A DNA stretch of 64,000 nucleotides from Paenibacillus sp. FSL R5-0517. GTDB lineage: Bacteria > Bacillota > Bacilli > Paenibacillales > Paenibacillaceae. Below are positions 45,619 to 56,136 of this stretch, piece after piece. The position numbers were made by a program, and so were the translations under genes. How positions within the stretch are numbered: the stretch's first letter is position 1; every line of letters begins with the position of its first letter. Under the pieces are notes generated by a model. It was given only the letters and a program-made list of their open reading frames with translations, had not been told where the DNA came from and did no database searches. Location: positions 248,001-312,000 of the forward strand of contig NZ_CP150235.1 of NCBI RefSeq assembly GCF_037974355.1, written 5' to 3'.

Positions 45619-45817
45619 GGATAACAGCTCCTTTCGTATTGGGAGGAATGAAGTCAGCACTTGGCTGGTTTTGATATGAATTAGACTGGCGGGCGGGGCA
45701 TATGGTCACATTTTCTTTTTATAATTTTTAAAAAAGAGCGTTGTTATATATGACGTATCGGTTCTCTACGATCCCTTCAATGCTAAGAAAGGTTGATTTA
45801 TCCTGAAGATTGCATGA

Positions 45818-45845
45818 TTGACTTTTTCAAAAACAGCACTATAAT
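45818..45845 (+). promoter_or_regulatory. Promoter of licT
   Basis: TTGACT at 45818-45823 and TATAAT at 45840-45845, 16 nt apart, about 20 nt before the first RAT sequence. Confidence 0.8.
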
Positions 45846-45864
45846 AAACTTATATTCATAACAC

Positions 45865-45894
45865 GGACTGTTACTGGGGAAACCAGGCATGACC
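45865..45894 (+). promoter_or_regulatory. RAT antiterminator site 1
   Basis: A 30-nt ribonucleic-antiterminator sequence with GGACTGTTACTG at the start and CAGGCATGACC at the end, the pattern bound by LicT-type proteins. It overlaps the 5' edge of the terminator at 45891, so RAT and terminator are mutually exclusive. Confidence 0.88.
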
Positions 45895-45940
45895 GAATTC
45901 GATTGCTTAACTGTAATCGCTTTCGGTCTTTTTTTATTTT
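45891..45940 (+). terminator. Leader terminator before licT, with embedded cre
   Basis: GACCGAATTCGATT pairs with AATCGCTTTCGGTC at 12 of 14 positions and is followed by a long T-rich run. The stretch TGTAATCGCTTTCG at 45912-45925 matches 9 of 10 fixed cre positions, so CcpA may also act here. Bacillus subtilis bglPH has both LicT/RAT and cre control. Confidence 0.82.
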
Positions 45941-45958
45941 TGTTGGGGGGTGAGAACA

Positions 45959-46795
45959 TTGAAGGTTATCAAGAAAGTAAACAATAACGTGGCCATTGCT
46001 ATTAATGAACATAACGAAGAGGTATTTGTTGTAGGTAAGGGTGTAGGATTTCTGAAAACGCCTTATGAGCTGACGGAGACGGACTTGGTGGAAAAAATAT
46101 TCGTAGCTCCGAAGAACATTCGGATGTATGATCTGCTGAACAGTATTCCAATTGAGGATATTTATCTCGCGGAGGAAGTCATCAAGCTGGGCAGTCAGAT
46201 CCTGAATAAAACATTTAACCCGAATCTGCTTCTCACCCTGTCTGACCATATCAGTTTTGCATTAACCCGAACCAAAGAAGGCATCCGTATCAAAAATCCG
46301 CTGGAATGGGAAGTGCGGACACTCTATCCGGACGAGACCCGGGTGGGGGAGGCTGCGCTGAAGCTGATTCAGGAAAAAACGGATATCGCTCTGCCGACAG
46401 CCGAAACAACACTGATTGCTCTGCATTTTGTTAATGCCCAGGTGGGCTCTGGAGAGATGAGTGATACCACCAAGGTAACCACAGTTACGGGCGAGATCCT
46501 GTCCGTGATCAAGTATGCGCTCAAAATTGACTTTCAAGAGGATTCCATCCATTTCATGCGTTTTGCCACACATATTCGGTATTTCATTCTGAGGCAGATG
46601 AGCGGTAAATCGCTCAAAGACGAGAATGAATCGCTTTTCCTGATGGTGAAGGAGAAGTTTCCGAAGGAACTCGCTTGTGTGGAGAAGATTGCGGATTTCC
46701 TGAAAAATAACTATGGCTGGACCTGTTCGGATGATGAAAAATTATATTTGATTTTGCATATTCAACGATTGATCTCAAATGAACCAACGGAATGA
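45959..46795 (+). CDS. licT: LicT-type transcriptional antiterminator
   Basis: A 278-residue BglG/LicT-family RNA-binding protein that stops early termination in beta-glucoside genes. Seen: RNA-binding domain KVIKKVNNNVAIA to about residue 55, then two PRD domains with conserved His (SDHISFALTR in PRD1; FATHIRYFILR and LHIQRL in PRD2) that are phosphorylated by the PTS. The TTG at 45959 lies 8 nt after GGGGGG and gives the normal start of the family; a GTG at 45950 is an alternative. A RAT before its own gene implies autoregulation. Confidence 0.92.
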   Translation: MKVIKKVNNNVAIAINEHNEEVFVVGKGVGFLKTPYELTETDLVEKIFVAPKNIRMYDLLNSIPIEDIYLAEEVIKLGSQILNKTFNPNLLLTLSDHISFALTRTKEGIRIKNPLEWEVRTLYPDETRVGEAALKLIQEKTDIALPTAETTLIALHFVNAQVGSGEMSDTTKVTTVTGEILSVIKYALKIDFQEDSIHFMRFATHIRYFILRQMSGKSLKDENESLFLMVKEKFPKELACVEKIADFLKNNYGWTCSDDEKLYLILHIQRLISNEPTE

Positions 46796-46828
46796 ACTAG
46801 TGAAGGAACTAACCGAATAATCCATATT

Positions 46829-46858
46829 GGACTGTTACTGATTCGATCAGGCATGACC
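46829..46858 (+). promoter_or_regulatory. RAT antiterminator site 2
   Basis: A second 30-nt RAT, GGACTGTTACTG then CAGGCATGACC, between licT and bglP. It keeps both conserved ends of site 1 and differs only in the loop region. It overlaps the following terminator stem at 46853. Confidence 0.9.
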
Positions 46859-46898
46859 AAGCGTAGGGAATGACGATTCCCCGGCTTGGTCATTTTTT
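46853..46898 (+). terminator. Leader terminator before bglP
   Basis: ATGACCAAGC pairs with GCTTGGTCAT, with an inner GGGAA/TTCCC stem, followed by six T residues. LicT bound to the overlapping RAT would prevent it from forming. Confidence 0.9.
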
Positions 46899-46933
46899 AT
46901 ATATCCAATTTATTGATGTAGAGGAGAAGAGTC

Positions 46934-48862
46934 ATGAACAACAAAGAATTGGCTAAAAACGTACTTGATCTCGTTGGCGGCGAGCAAAATATATCGGGTC
47001 TGACACACTGTGCAACCCGTTTGAGATTTGTACTGAAGGATGATCACAAAGCAGACCTCAAGGCGCTGGATCAGCTCGAAGGCGTGCTTAAGGCACAGAA
47101 TTCCGGGGGGCAGATTCAGGTTGTCATCGGTGCCAGGGTAGATGCAGTCTACAGTGAAATGAAAAATCTTACCTCTGACCATATTGGCGAACTTATGGAG
47201 TCTGCAGATAGTGGACCGAAAAAGAGACGTAACCCCGTCAATGTCGTGCTTGAAACCATTGCAGGTATCTTCACGCCTGTTCTGCCAGCACTCGTTGGTT
47301 GCGGGATGATCAAATGTTTAGCCACCGTTATAACTGCCATGGGTTACTTGGAAGGCTCTGGATTCCTAACGATCATTAACATGATCGGGGACTGTATTTT
47401 CTACTTCATGCCATTCTTCCTGGCAGTTAGTGCAGCAAACCGTTTCAAAACGAATCCCTATTTGGCGGTAGCTCTCGCTGCGGGACTCATGCATCCAACC
47501 ATTTTGAACGCTGCGGCTCAGATTGCTGAGACGGGTGTAAACCGTATTGATTTTCTCGGCTTGCCGATTCTGTTGATGAAATATTCCTCTTCCGTCATTC
47601 CAATCATTTTGGCGGTATGGATTATGAGTTATGTGTATCCAATCGTCAATCGAGTGATTCCCAAGTTTCTACAGGTCCTGCTTACCCCAATGATTGTTTT
47701 GTTCATTATGATTCCAGTGGAACTAATCGTGCTTGGTCCAGTAGGTTCATATATCGGTGACTGGTTGACCAATGGCATTAATTCATTGTTCTCAACCGCA
47801 GGTGTCCTTGCTGGTGCGATTCTTGGATTTTTCAAACCGATTATGGTCATGTTCGGTATGCACTATGCCATCATGCCTATTCAGGTTCAACAAGTGGCTA
47901 CACTGGGTGCAACCGTGCTGTTACCAACGGCACTGGCAGCGAATTTGGCTCAGGCTGGAGCAGCCTTCGGTGTGTTTGTACTGACAAAGAGCAAAACGAT
48001 GAAATCAGCGGCTGCTTCGAGTGGATTCACCGCGTTGTTCGGGATCACCGAGCCGGCGATCTATGGTGTAACACTCAAATATAAACGTCCTTTTTTCGCA
48101 GGTTGTCTTGCAGGTGGATTAGTCGGTGGATTCTACAGCTTGGTGCATACCACAGCGAACGCTATTTCACTTCCAGGTGTATTGGCAATTGGTACGTATT
48201 CATCTGATCGTTACATGTATGTTGTTATTGGTTGTATTGCCGCCGTTGTACTCGGTTTTGTCTTCACGCTGATGGCAGGCATCAAGGAAGATGCAGAAGG
48301 AGCCAAGTTGAAGCAGCAAACCACTGGTGGAGTAAATAGCAATCCAACCGTTGCTGCCACAGAGGTAACTCCAGCATCCGCATCAACACAGACATCCACA
48401 TCTGCTGACATGCTTATCGTTAGTCCGATGACAGGGGAGATCAAACCGATCTCTGAAGTGGAAGATCAGGCATTTGCCCAAGAGTTAATGGGTAAAGGTA
48501 TTGCGATTGTTCCGACAGATGGCAAGGTATATGCTCCATTTGACGGAGTAGTCGAGGCCCTTTATCGTACCAAACATGCCATCGGATTGAAGGCGGCGAA
48601 TGGTGTCGAGATCCTCATTCATATCGGGGTAGACACCGTCAGCCTCAAAGGCAAATATTTTACCGCCCATATCGAACAGGGACAGACCATCAAGGCTGGC
48701 GATTTATTGGTAGAGTTTGATCCAGAGGGCATTACGACAGCAGGTTATAACACCATTACATCCATTGTGGTGACCAACATGCAACAGTATGGGGACGTGC
48801 TGACTACAGCGACCAGCGGCCCGATCCGGGAGAGTGAGGCGCTGATCAAGCTAATCCCCTAG
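46934..48862 (+). CDS. bglP: Beta-glucoside PTS permease, EIIBCA
   Basis: A 642-residue fused PTS transporter that imports and phosphorylates beta-glucosides. Order: EIIB with active C26 in GLTHCATRLRF, EIIC membrane part (about 105-460, with PFFAGCLAGGLVGG), a Pro/Ser/Thr linker and EIIA with phosphorylated H563 in ILIHIGVDTV. GAGGAGAAG lies just before the ATG. It follows a RAT/terminator switch and licT, and precedes the matching phospho-beta-glucosidase. The name bglP is by similarity of role and order; aryl-glucoside, cellobiose or salicin may be the sugar. Confidence 0.93.
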   Translation: MNNKELAKNVLDLVGGEQNISGLTHCATRLRFVLKDDHKADLKALDQLEGVLKAQNSGGQIQVVIGARVDAVYSEMKNLTSDHIGELMESADSGPKKRRNPVNVVLETIAGIFTPVLPALVGCGMIKCLATVITAMGYLEGSGFLTIINMIGDCIFYFMPFFLAVSAANRFKTNPYLAVALAAGLMHPTILNAAAQIAETGVNRIDFLGLPILLMKYSSSVIPIILAVWIMSYVYPIVNRVIPKFLQVLLTPMIVLFIMIPVELIVLGPVGSYIGDWLTNGINSLFSTAGVLAGAILGFFKPIMVMFGMHYAIMPIQVQQVATLGATVLLPTALAANLAQAGAAFGVFVLTKSKTMKSAAASSGFTALFGITEPAIYGVTLKYKRPFFAGCLAGGLVGGFYSLVHTTANAISLPGVLAIGTYSSDRYMYVVIGCIAAVVLGFVFTLMAGIKEDAEGAKLKQQTTGGVNSNPTVAATEVTPASASTQTSTSADMLIVSPMTGEIKPISEVEDQAFAQELMGKGIAIVPTDGKVYAPFDGVVEALYRTKHAIGLKAANGVEILIHIGVDTVSLKGKYFTAHIEQGQTIKAGDLLVEFDPEGITTAGYNTITSIVVTNMQQYGDVLTTATSGPIRESEALIKLIP

Positions 48863-48897
48863 AACGTTAAATAAACCATTTAAACAACACGTAATAA

Positions 48898-50370
<1,473 letters not shown>

Positions 50371-50376
50371 CAGGTC

Positions 50377-51336
50377 ATGAATATTCTGGGCCGAATCAAA
50401 AAAATTCCCGGCGGCTTGCTGATTGTTCCCATGCTTGCCGCCGCGGTCGTCAACACGGTGTTTCCATCGTTGTTTCAGATCGGAGATCCAACGACAGCAC
50501 TATTCACATCGAAAGGTACCATGGTGCTGATTGGCATGATTTTGCTCGTGTCCGGAACACAGCTCAATCTGTCACAGCTTCTGGTGACCTTGAAAAGAGC
50601 AGGGGTACTTTGTATTTCACGTATTCTTATCAGCTGTCTGTTCGGCTGGGCGTTTGTACACTTTTTTGGCATTAGTGGGGTTGGAGGCGTGTCTGCGGTA
50701 GCTTTCATTGCTGTTCTGACCAGTTGTAATCCGGGTTTATATCTGGCCTTGATGAATACGTATGGAGATGATGTGGATCGTGCCGCGTTTGGCATTCTGA
50801 ATCTGATTGCCGTACCGGTTATTCCGGTTATGATATTGAATTCGGCAAGTGGGGTCGGTATCGATTACCTCAGTGTCCTTGCTACCCTGGTGCCTTTCTT
50901 CATCGGCATATTGCTTGGCAATCTGGACAGTAATATACAGAAGATGTTCGCTCCGGGAACACTGATTCTGCTGCCTTTCCTGGGCACAAGCTTTGGGTCC
51001 AATATTGATCTGCGCATTGCATTTCAATCCAGTCTATCCGGTTTGCTGGTCACGGTGTTATTTTTGCTGATCTGCATGCTGCCGCTCATTGGAATCGATC
51101 GTGCGTTATTAAGGCGGCCCGGTTATGCAGCAGCTGCGACATGTTCGGTTGCTGGATTGTCTATGGTGGTACCTTCAATGGCTGCCGGGTTCAATCCGGC
51201 ATATGCGCCCTATGTGGACACAGCCATCGCTCAGATTGCGTTTGCCGTGATCCTGACATCGGTGACCGTGCCTTATATCGTGAAGCGACTGGCTACAGGA
51301 ACAGTGACGGAAGCTTCGACAAAAGCAAATCATTAA
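50377..51336 (+). CDS. KdgT-family permease (2-keto-3-deoxygluconate type)
   Basis: A 319-residue membrane protein with about ten hydrophobic segments and the KdgT family pattern (IKKIPGGLLIVPMLAAAVVN, SKGTMVLIGMILLVSG, SCNPGLYLALMNTYGD). KdgT carries 2-keto-3-deoxygluconate, a pectin breakdown product, with protons. It begins 7 nt after the glucosidase stop with only a weak ribosome site, so it belongs to the beta-glucoside operon. Whether it carries KDG here or another sugar acid is open. A strong terminator follows. Confidence 0.85.
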   Translation: MNILGRIKKIPGGLLIVPMLAAAVVNTVFPSLFQIGDPTTALFTSKGTMVLIGMILLVSGTQLNLSQLLVTLKRAGVLCISRILISCLFGWAFVHFFGISGVGGVSAVAFIAVLTSCNPGLYLALMNTYGDDVDRAAFGILNLIAVPVIPVMILNSASGVGIDYLSVLATLVPFFIGILLGNLDSNIQKMFAPGTLILLPFLGTSFGSNIDLRIAFQSSLSGLLVTVLFLLICMLPLIGIDRALLRRPGYAAAATCSVAGLSMVVPSMAAGFNPAYAPYVDTAIAQIAFAVILTSVTVPYIVKRLATGTVTEASTKANH

Positions 51337-51384
51337 AAAACAGCATGTGTTCTGTCAGGTCATGACGGATCACATGCTGTTTTG
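51337..51384. terminator. Shared terminator, beta-glucoside operon and DJ-1 gene
   Basis: AAAACAGCATGTG and CACATGCTGTTTT pair over 13 bp without mismatch. It lies between convergent genes and is symmetric in A/T runs. Confidence 0.9.
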
Positions 51385-51437
51385 CTTTTACATCTATATG
51401 ATCTCCTGGGGGGAGGAGAGGGATCGATCGGTTTATT

Positions 51438-52121
51438 TTACAGACCCAGCAATTGTTTAACACTTTCAGCTACTGCTTTGCTAGATTGCGGATTCTGTCC
51501 TGTGACCACGCGGCCATCTGTTGTGACATAAGAGCTGAAGGCAGCAGCTTTATCGTACTGTGCGGCACGTTCTCTCAAAGCATCTTCCAGCAGGAAAGGA
51601 ACATATTCGGTTTGTTGTGCCAATGCTTCCTCTTCATTCGTGAAGCCGGAGACGGTTTTGTCTTTGATCAAGAGCAAGCCGTTGGACAACTTCACGTTCA
51701 GCAGGGCTGTAACCCCGTGGCACACACCGGACACAACGCCACCTTTTTCATAGATTTCACGAGAAAGCTCTTGAAGTTCCGCATTGTCCGGGAAATCCCA
51801 CATTGTACCGTGACCCCCTGTGAAGTAGATCGCATCATAATCACTTGCATTCACTTCGCCAGGTTTCAACGTGTTCTTCAATTGGTTCATGAATGTTTCG
51901 TTCTCGAAATAGGCTTTGGTGCTCTCATCCAGGGAGTCACCGAGACTTTTCGGATCAAGAGGTACGTTACCCCCTTTAGGGCTAACCAGATCGATCTGAA
52001 CATTGTCATTATGGTCAAACTCTTCAATAAAGTGAGTTGCTTCGCTCAGCCACAAGCCGGTAGGTTCGTCCTTCGTTGCGTATTTATCTACGTTTGTTAG
52101 TACAACCAGTATCTTTTTCAT
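51438..52121 (-). CDS. DJ-1/PfpI-superfamily protein (Hsp31/glutamine-amidotransferase-like)
   Basis: A 227-residue protein. Nucleophile elbow SGVCHG carries C134, and the conserved Glu lies in TGLWLSEATHF (E27), the pattern of the Hsp31-type class linked to glyoxal or protein deglycation and chaperone activity. Inner beta strand YFTGGHGTMWDFP is typical. The ATG at 52121 follows CGGGAGG by about 9 nt; a longer frame begins upstream without a ribosome site. A CACAA/TTGTG inverted repeat at 52167-52183 may be an operator. Confidence 0.85.
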   Translation of the reverse strand: MKKILVVLTNVDKYATKDEPTGLWLSEATHFIEEFDHNDNVQIDLVSPKGGNVPLDPKSLGDSLDESTKAYFENETFMNQLKNTLKPGEVNASDYDAIYFTGGHGTMWDFPDNAELQELSREIYEKGGVVSGVCHGVTALLNVKLSNGLLLIKDKTVSGFTNEEEALAQQTEYVPFLLEDALRERAAQYDKAAAFSSYVTTDGRVVTGQNPQSSKAVAESVKQLLGL

Positions 52122-52503
52122 ATAAAAACCTCCCGTAAAGTGTATAACATCATTTATATTAAATATCACAAAATTAAATTGTGTAAAATATATTATTAAA
52201 CATAACATAATCATGTTCTAAAGTAAAATCATGAACGTATCTTCGATCTCCATTGTTACTTTCAAGCGTAGGCGTAAAGAACAATCTAGTCGTAGTTAAT
52301 ATGCTCTCAAGAATGCACGTTTACTTATAATGTTCTTTTTAATTTACTCAATTTGTAAGCGGAGGTAGGCATGTGTAAGGGTTATCAAAATTAATTCAAA
52401 TTTGATGATAATTTGATTGAACAACTAGTTCTTTTGATTTAGAATGGCGGAAGATACCAACAAAAAACTGGTACATATTACATAGGGACTCGGAGGAACA
52501 CAA
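52122..52503. promoter_or_regulatory. Divergent promoter region, DJ-1 gene and small secreted-protein gene
   Basis: AT-rich 380-nt space. It holds the dyad CACAA-N7-TTGTG (52167-52183) near the minus-strand gene, and the good promoter TTGAAC (52417-52422) with TAGAAT (52440-52445), 17 nt apart, for the plus-strand gene at 52504. No ORF of note was seen. Confidence 0.6.
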
Positions 52504-52968
52504 ATGAAACGTTCAGGTAAATTTTTCGCTTCAACAGCAGTTGCTGTTGTCGCTGCAGTCTCCATCGTCTCTTCAGCCTCGGCAAGCACAATCTCTAATT
52601 CGAATATCTCTAGTATTTCTATGGCTAATATTCAAAGTATGGATATCGAAACTGCTTTGATGTTGGTTCAACAAGAACGCACCAAATTATTGGATGCCCA
52701 ATTGCAGACACAAATTCAGGAAGTACAGAACCGTAACAATTATATTGCAGATTTGAATGCACAATTGTCGATAGCTCAACAAAACGGGGATGAAGCAGCT
52801 ATTCAGAAGCTGAAAGGCCAAATTGATGCTGCAAGCAATTCCCAACAGATGGACATGCTTCGTCTGCAGTCCCTGTCCAACAAGCGTAATGAAGCATTTG
52901 ACGTAATGACAAACTTTATCAAAAAAATGCAGGATTCAAGATCATCCATCATCGGTAACATGCGTTAA
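52504..52968 (+). CDS. Small secreted coiled-coil protein, 154 aa
   Basis: Unrecognised. A signal peptide (basic start, TAVAVVAAVSIVSSASASA-like core, cleavage near residue 27) is followed by about 125 residues of strongly helical, Gln-, Leu- and Ala-rich sequence (QTQIQEVQNRNNYIADLNAQ and further heptads) that should form a coiled coil. There are no Cys residues. AGGAAC lies about 6 nt before the ATG, and a sigma-A promoter with 17-nt spacing lies close upstream, so good expression is likely. The role could be a secreted structural or signalling protein; nothing firmer is visible. Confidence 0.7.
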   Translation: MKRSGKFFASTAVAVVAAVSIVSSASASTISNSNISSISMANIQSMDIETALMLVQQERTKLLDAQLQTQIQEVQNRNNYIADLNAQLSIAQQNGDEAAIQKLKGQIDAASNSQQMDMLRLQSLSNKRNEAFDVMTNFIKKMQDSRSSIIGNMR

Positions 52969-52994
52969 GAACGGATGATTAACTGCAACAATAC

Positions 52995-53040
52995 AAAAAG
53001 AGCGGAGCCGGAATTTTAATTCCGAAACTTCGCTCTTTTT
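52995..53040. terminator. Shared terminator, secreted protein and SNF2 gene
   Basis: AAAAAGAGCG pairs with CGCTCTTTTT, with an inner CGGAATT/AATTCCG stem. It lies between convergent genes. Confidence 0.85.
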
Positions 53041-53106
53041 GTGTTTTTTATTTGTTTTATCTCTCTGAAATCCGGGTTTGGCCTGTACTATAAATCTTCT
53101 GCCAGG

Positions 53107-56100
53107 TTACCCCGACCAGTCACGACGCCGAGTGAACAGATCCTTCAGCTCGTCCGTCGACAGTTCCGTAATCCAGTTCTCGGAGCTTGTGATGATGTTA
53201 TCGCTAAGTTGTTGTTTGCTCTCCAACATCTCGTCGATCCGCTCCTCCAATGTACCGAGAGAGATGAACTTATGCACCTGTACATCTTTGGTCTGACCCA
53301 TCCGATAAGCCCGGTCGGTGGCTTGATTCTCCACAGCAGGGTTCCACCAGCGGTCAAAGTGGAAGACATGATTGGCTGCGGTCAGATTCAATCCCACGCC
53401 GCCTGCCTTGATGGACAGAATGAAGACGGACGGCTGCTTGTCCTCAGGCAGTGTTCGGGATTGGAATTCCTCAATCATGCGGTCCCTTGCCGTCTTAGAG
53501 GTGCCCCCGTGCAGATACAGCACAGGTTCCTGCAACTCCTGACGCAGTACCTGTTGCAGCATCTGTCCCATACCGATGTATTGGGTGAAGATCAGGCATC
53601 GCTCGCCCTCATCCCGCAATTCACGGACAAGCTCCATCAGTCGTTCCAGCTTCGCGGAACGGCTGATCAGCATCGCCATATCCTGCGGGCTGTACACATC
53701 ATAAGAAGATGTTAATGTGCCGTCCTCGGGCAGTTCCTCCGGCAAAGCTTCTTTTGTCAGCAGCAGAGGGTGGTCACACAATTGTTTAAGCTGAGTTAGT
53801 GCCGACAGAATCGCACCTTTGCGTTTGATACCTTCCAGCTCTTTCATTTTATCCATCAGGGCTTGCACGGACTGGTCATATAATGCACTCTGCTCACCCG
53901 TAAGGTGAATGTATGTCTTCATCTCGTTTTTGTCTGGCAGATCAAGCTGGATATTCGGATCTTTTTTCTTGCGGCGCAGCATGAACGGTTTCACGAGCTG
54001 TTGAAGATCTTGCATCCGCTGCTCATCCTTGTCTTTCTCGATGGCACTGATAAAGCGAGTCTGGAATGCTCGGGCACTGCCCAGATATCCTGGATTCGTA
54101 AAATCATAGATCGACCACAGCTCGGACAACCGATTCTCGATTGGTGTGCCTGTCATGGCAATGCGGTGTTTTGCCGGGAAGCTGCGGACGGCCAGGGACT
54201 GTTTGGTCTGGGCGTTTTTGATATTCTGCGCTTCATCGAGGCAGATGCATGACCACGTATATGTCTGCAACATTTCCTGATCGAGTGTAGCCGTAGCAAA
54301 GGACGTGATGATAATGTCCACTTGTTCCGTTTGCTCCCGGAATTCTTCCCCGCTTAATCGGCGTGCTCCGTAATGCAGGCTGACATGAATGGAGGGTGCG
54401 AAGCGGCTAATCTCCTTTTGCCAGTTGCCCAATACAGAAGTTGGACAGATCAGAAGTGCCGGAGCCTGTCCTGGCTTACGTGGTTCATGTTCTTTGATGT
54501 GTAATAGATACGTAATGAACTGTATGGTTTTCCCGAGACCCATATCATCGGCAAGACATGCCCCAAGGCCGAATCTGCGCAGGAAACCAAGCCATGCAAA
54601 ACCTTCCTTCTGATACGATCGCAGCTCGGCATGAAGCCCTGTAGGAATGGGCAGGGAAGGCGCACCGCCTTGTCCGCCTCCCAGTTGTGCAATGACCCGA
54701 TTCAGGTGCTCATTCAGTTCTACTTCCAGCCGAATGTTCTGATCATCCTGTGGTTGCTGCTCTTCCTCGGCTTGTTGTCCTTCCTTCCATTTCTGGTTGC
54801 GATATTCCCGCTGTTCATTGTGCAGCAGATGCAGGTGCAGAATATCCTGAAATGAGAGTCCTTGTTCCCGATCTACACCGCCCATGGCACGACGTATCTG
54901 TTCCAGCAGGTCGGGGTCGAGAGGAACCCATTCTCCACGGAAGCGAACCAATCGTTCATTACGGGCCACAAGATCGGCGAACTCATCTTCGCTGAGATCC
55001 GTATCACCAATCGCAATGCGCCAGTCAAAATGAATAATTGAGTCCAGTCCGAAGAAGGACTGTCCCCGCTCACTGCCTTCCTCTGGCTTCACCTTGGCGC
55101 GCAGCTTAGGTTTCTTCTTCCGGGCTGCTTCCCACCAACCCGGGAGCAAGACTTGCCAACCTGCTGCCAGCAACCTGCCGCTATCCTGTGTAAGGAACTG
55201 CCAGGCTTCCTGATCTTCCAAAGGATCACTCAGCACATCCCGTCTGCCGCTAATAGAGCTTGCAAGACGTGGCAGATGTGCACGAAGCTGATCCAGCCAT
55301 CCGGCGGAGCGATCCAGAATGAACGGTGTCCATACCTCTGGCCATTCGCCTTCAAGTCTGCCGCGTGAATCCAGCATGACGGGCACCAAGATGGCGGCAT
55401 CCAGCTTGTTCTGCAACACCAGTCGCAGCCGCCAAGCTGGCTCATCCTCGTCCGGCTCCTGCAATTGCAGCATAGGTCTGAATGGTGCGGCATCCGCTTT
55501 CCAGCCAATGGATACAAGCCAGGACTGAGCGTCCATTCCGGCTGTCTTGGGTAGAGTACCGCGCTCTGGGAACAACTGCGGAAATTCACGCCGCAGATCG
55601 GTCGCAGCTTCCTCCGAACTGTACCAGCGTTGGAATACGAAGGCAGAGTAAGCCGCCCCGAGCCCTTCCGCGTAGCTCTCGTCCGTCTGTTGAATCGCTT
55701 TGGTAAGCGATGCCCGATCCTGCTTTTTCAAGCTGTCCGGGTCCCAGGTCCACTGAAGTTGTCCTGCGCGATAGGCCTCAAAGCTGGGTACGTATTTGCG
55801 TTTCTCAACAGATGCTGCGAGTGCAGGAGCCAGTCGAATCAGATGTTCCGCTTGCTCGTCCCACTTCCATTCAATATGAAGCAGCGTGTGCATCTCGGCA
55901 AAGAAGGGAATGACTTCTTCTGCAGGCAGAACAACCAACTCAATCTCCTCGATCTGCCGAACTTCCAGTTCGGTACCGTAGAAGGAAGGTGCATGCCAAG
56001 CGAACAATCGCTGCTTAAGCGACTGTCCCGATACAAAGTGGTGTGTGTTGAGTGCTCCGTAAAACAAAGCATCGCCATATCCGGTTAAAGCGACGTGAAC

Positions 56101-56136
56101 CTCAATCGTTTCAGTGTATGGATGAATTAAGCTCAT
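53107..56136 (-). CDS. SNF2-family helicase, YwqA type
   Basis: A 1009-residue SNF2-type ATPase. The N-terminal half (about 1-480) is a variable SNF2-associated region. Helicase motifs follow: LADDMGLGKTIQ (Walker A, about residue 530), CLDEAQNIKN (about 633), MTGTPIENRLSELWSIYDF, then FILSIKAGGVGLNLTAANHV and QATDRAYRMGQT in the C-terminal lobe. Such enzymes remodel protein-DNA complexes with ATP. Its ATG overlaps the stop of the SWIM-protein gene by 4 nt (ATGA). Bacillus subtilis ywqB-ywqA has this same pair. Confidence 0.92.
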   Translation of the reverse strand: MSLIHPYTETIEVHVALTGYGDALFYGALNTHHFVSGQSLKQRLFAWHAPSFYGTELEVRQIEEIELVVLPAEEVIPFFAEMHTLLHIEWKWDEQAEHLIRLAPALAASVEKRKYVPSFEAYRAGQLQWTWDPDSLKKQDRASLTKAIQQTDESYAEGLGAAYSAFVFQRWYSSEEAATDLRREFPQLFPERGTLPKTAGMDAQSWLVSIGWKADAAPFRPMLQLQEPDEDEPAWRLRLVLQNKLDAAILVPVMLDSRGRLEGEWPEVWTPFILDRSAGWLDQLRAHLPRLASSISGRRDVLSDPLEDQEAWQFLTQDSGRLLAAGWQVLLPGWWEAARKKKPKLRAKVKPEEGSERGQSFFGLDSIIHFDWRIAIGDTDLSEDEFADLVARNERLVRFRGEWVPLDPDLLEQIRRAMGGVDREQGLSFQDILHLHLLHNEQREYRNQKWKEGQQAEEEQQPQDDQNIRLEVELNEHLNRVIAQLGGGQGGAPSLPIPTGLHAELRSYQKEGFAWLGFLRRFGLGACLADDMGLGKTIQFITYLLHIKEHEPRKPGQAPALLICPTSVLGNWQKEISRFAPSIHVSLHYGARRLSGEEFREQTEQVDIIITSFATATLDQEMLQTYTWSCICLDEAQNIKNAQTKQSLAVRSFPAKHRIAMTGTPIENRLSELWSIYDFTNPGYLGSARAFQTRFISAIEKDKDEQRMQDLQQLVKPFMLRRKKKDPNIQLDLPDKNEMKTYIHLTGEQSALYDQSVQALMDKMKELEGIKRKGAILSALTQLKQLCDHPLLLTKEALPEELPEDGTLTSSYDVYSPQDMAMLISRSAKLERLMELVRELRDEGERCLIFTQYIGMGQMLQQVLRQELQEPVLYLHGGTSKTARDRMIEEFQSRTLPEDKQPSVFILSIKAGGVGLNLTAANHVFHFDRWWNPAVENQATDRAYRMGQTKDVQVHKFISLGTLEERIDEMLESKQQLSDNIITSSENWITELSTDELKDLFTRRRDWSG

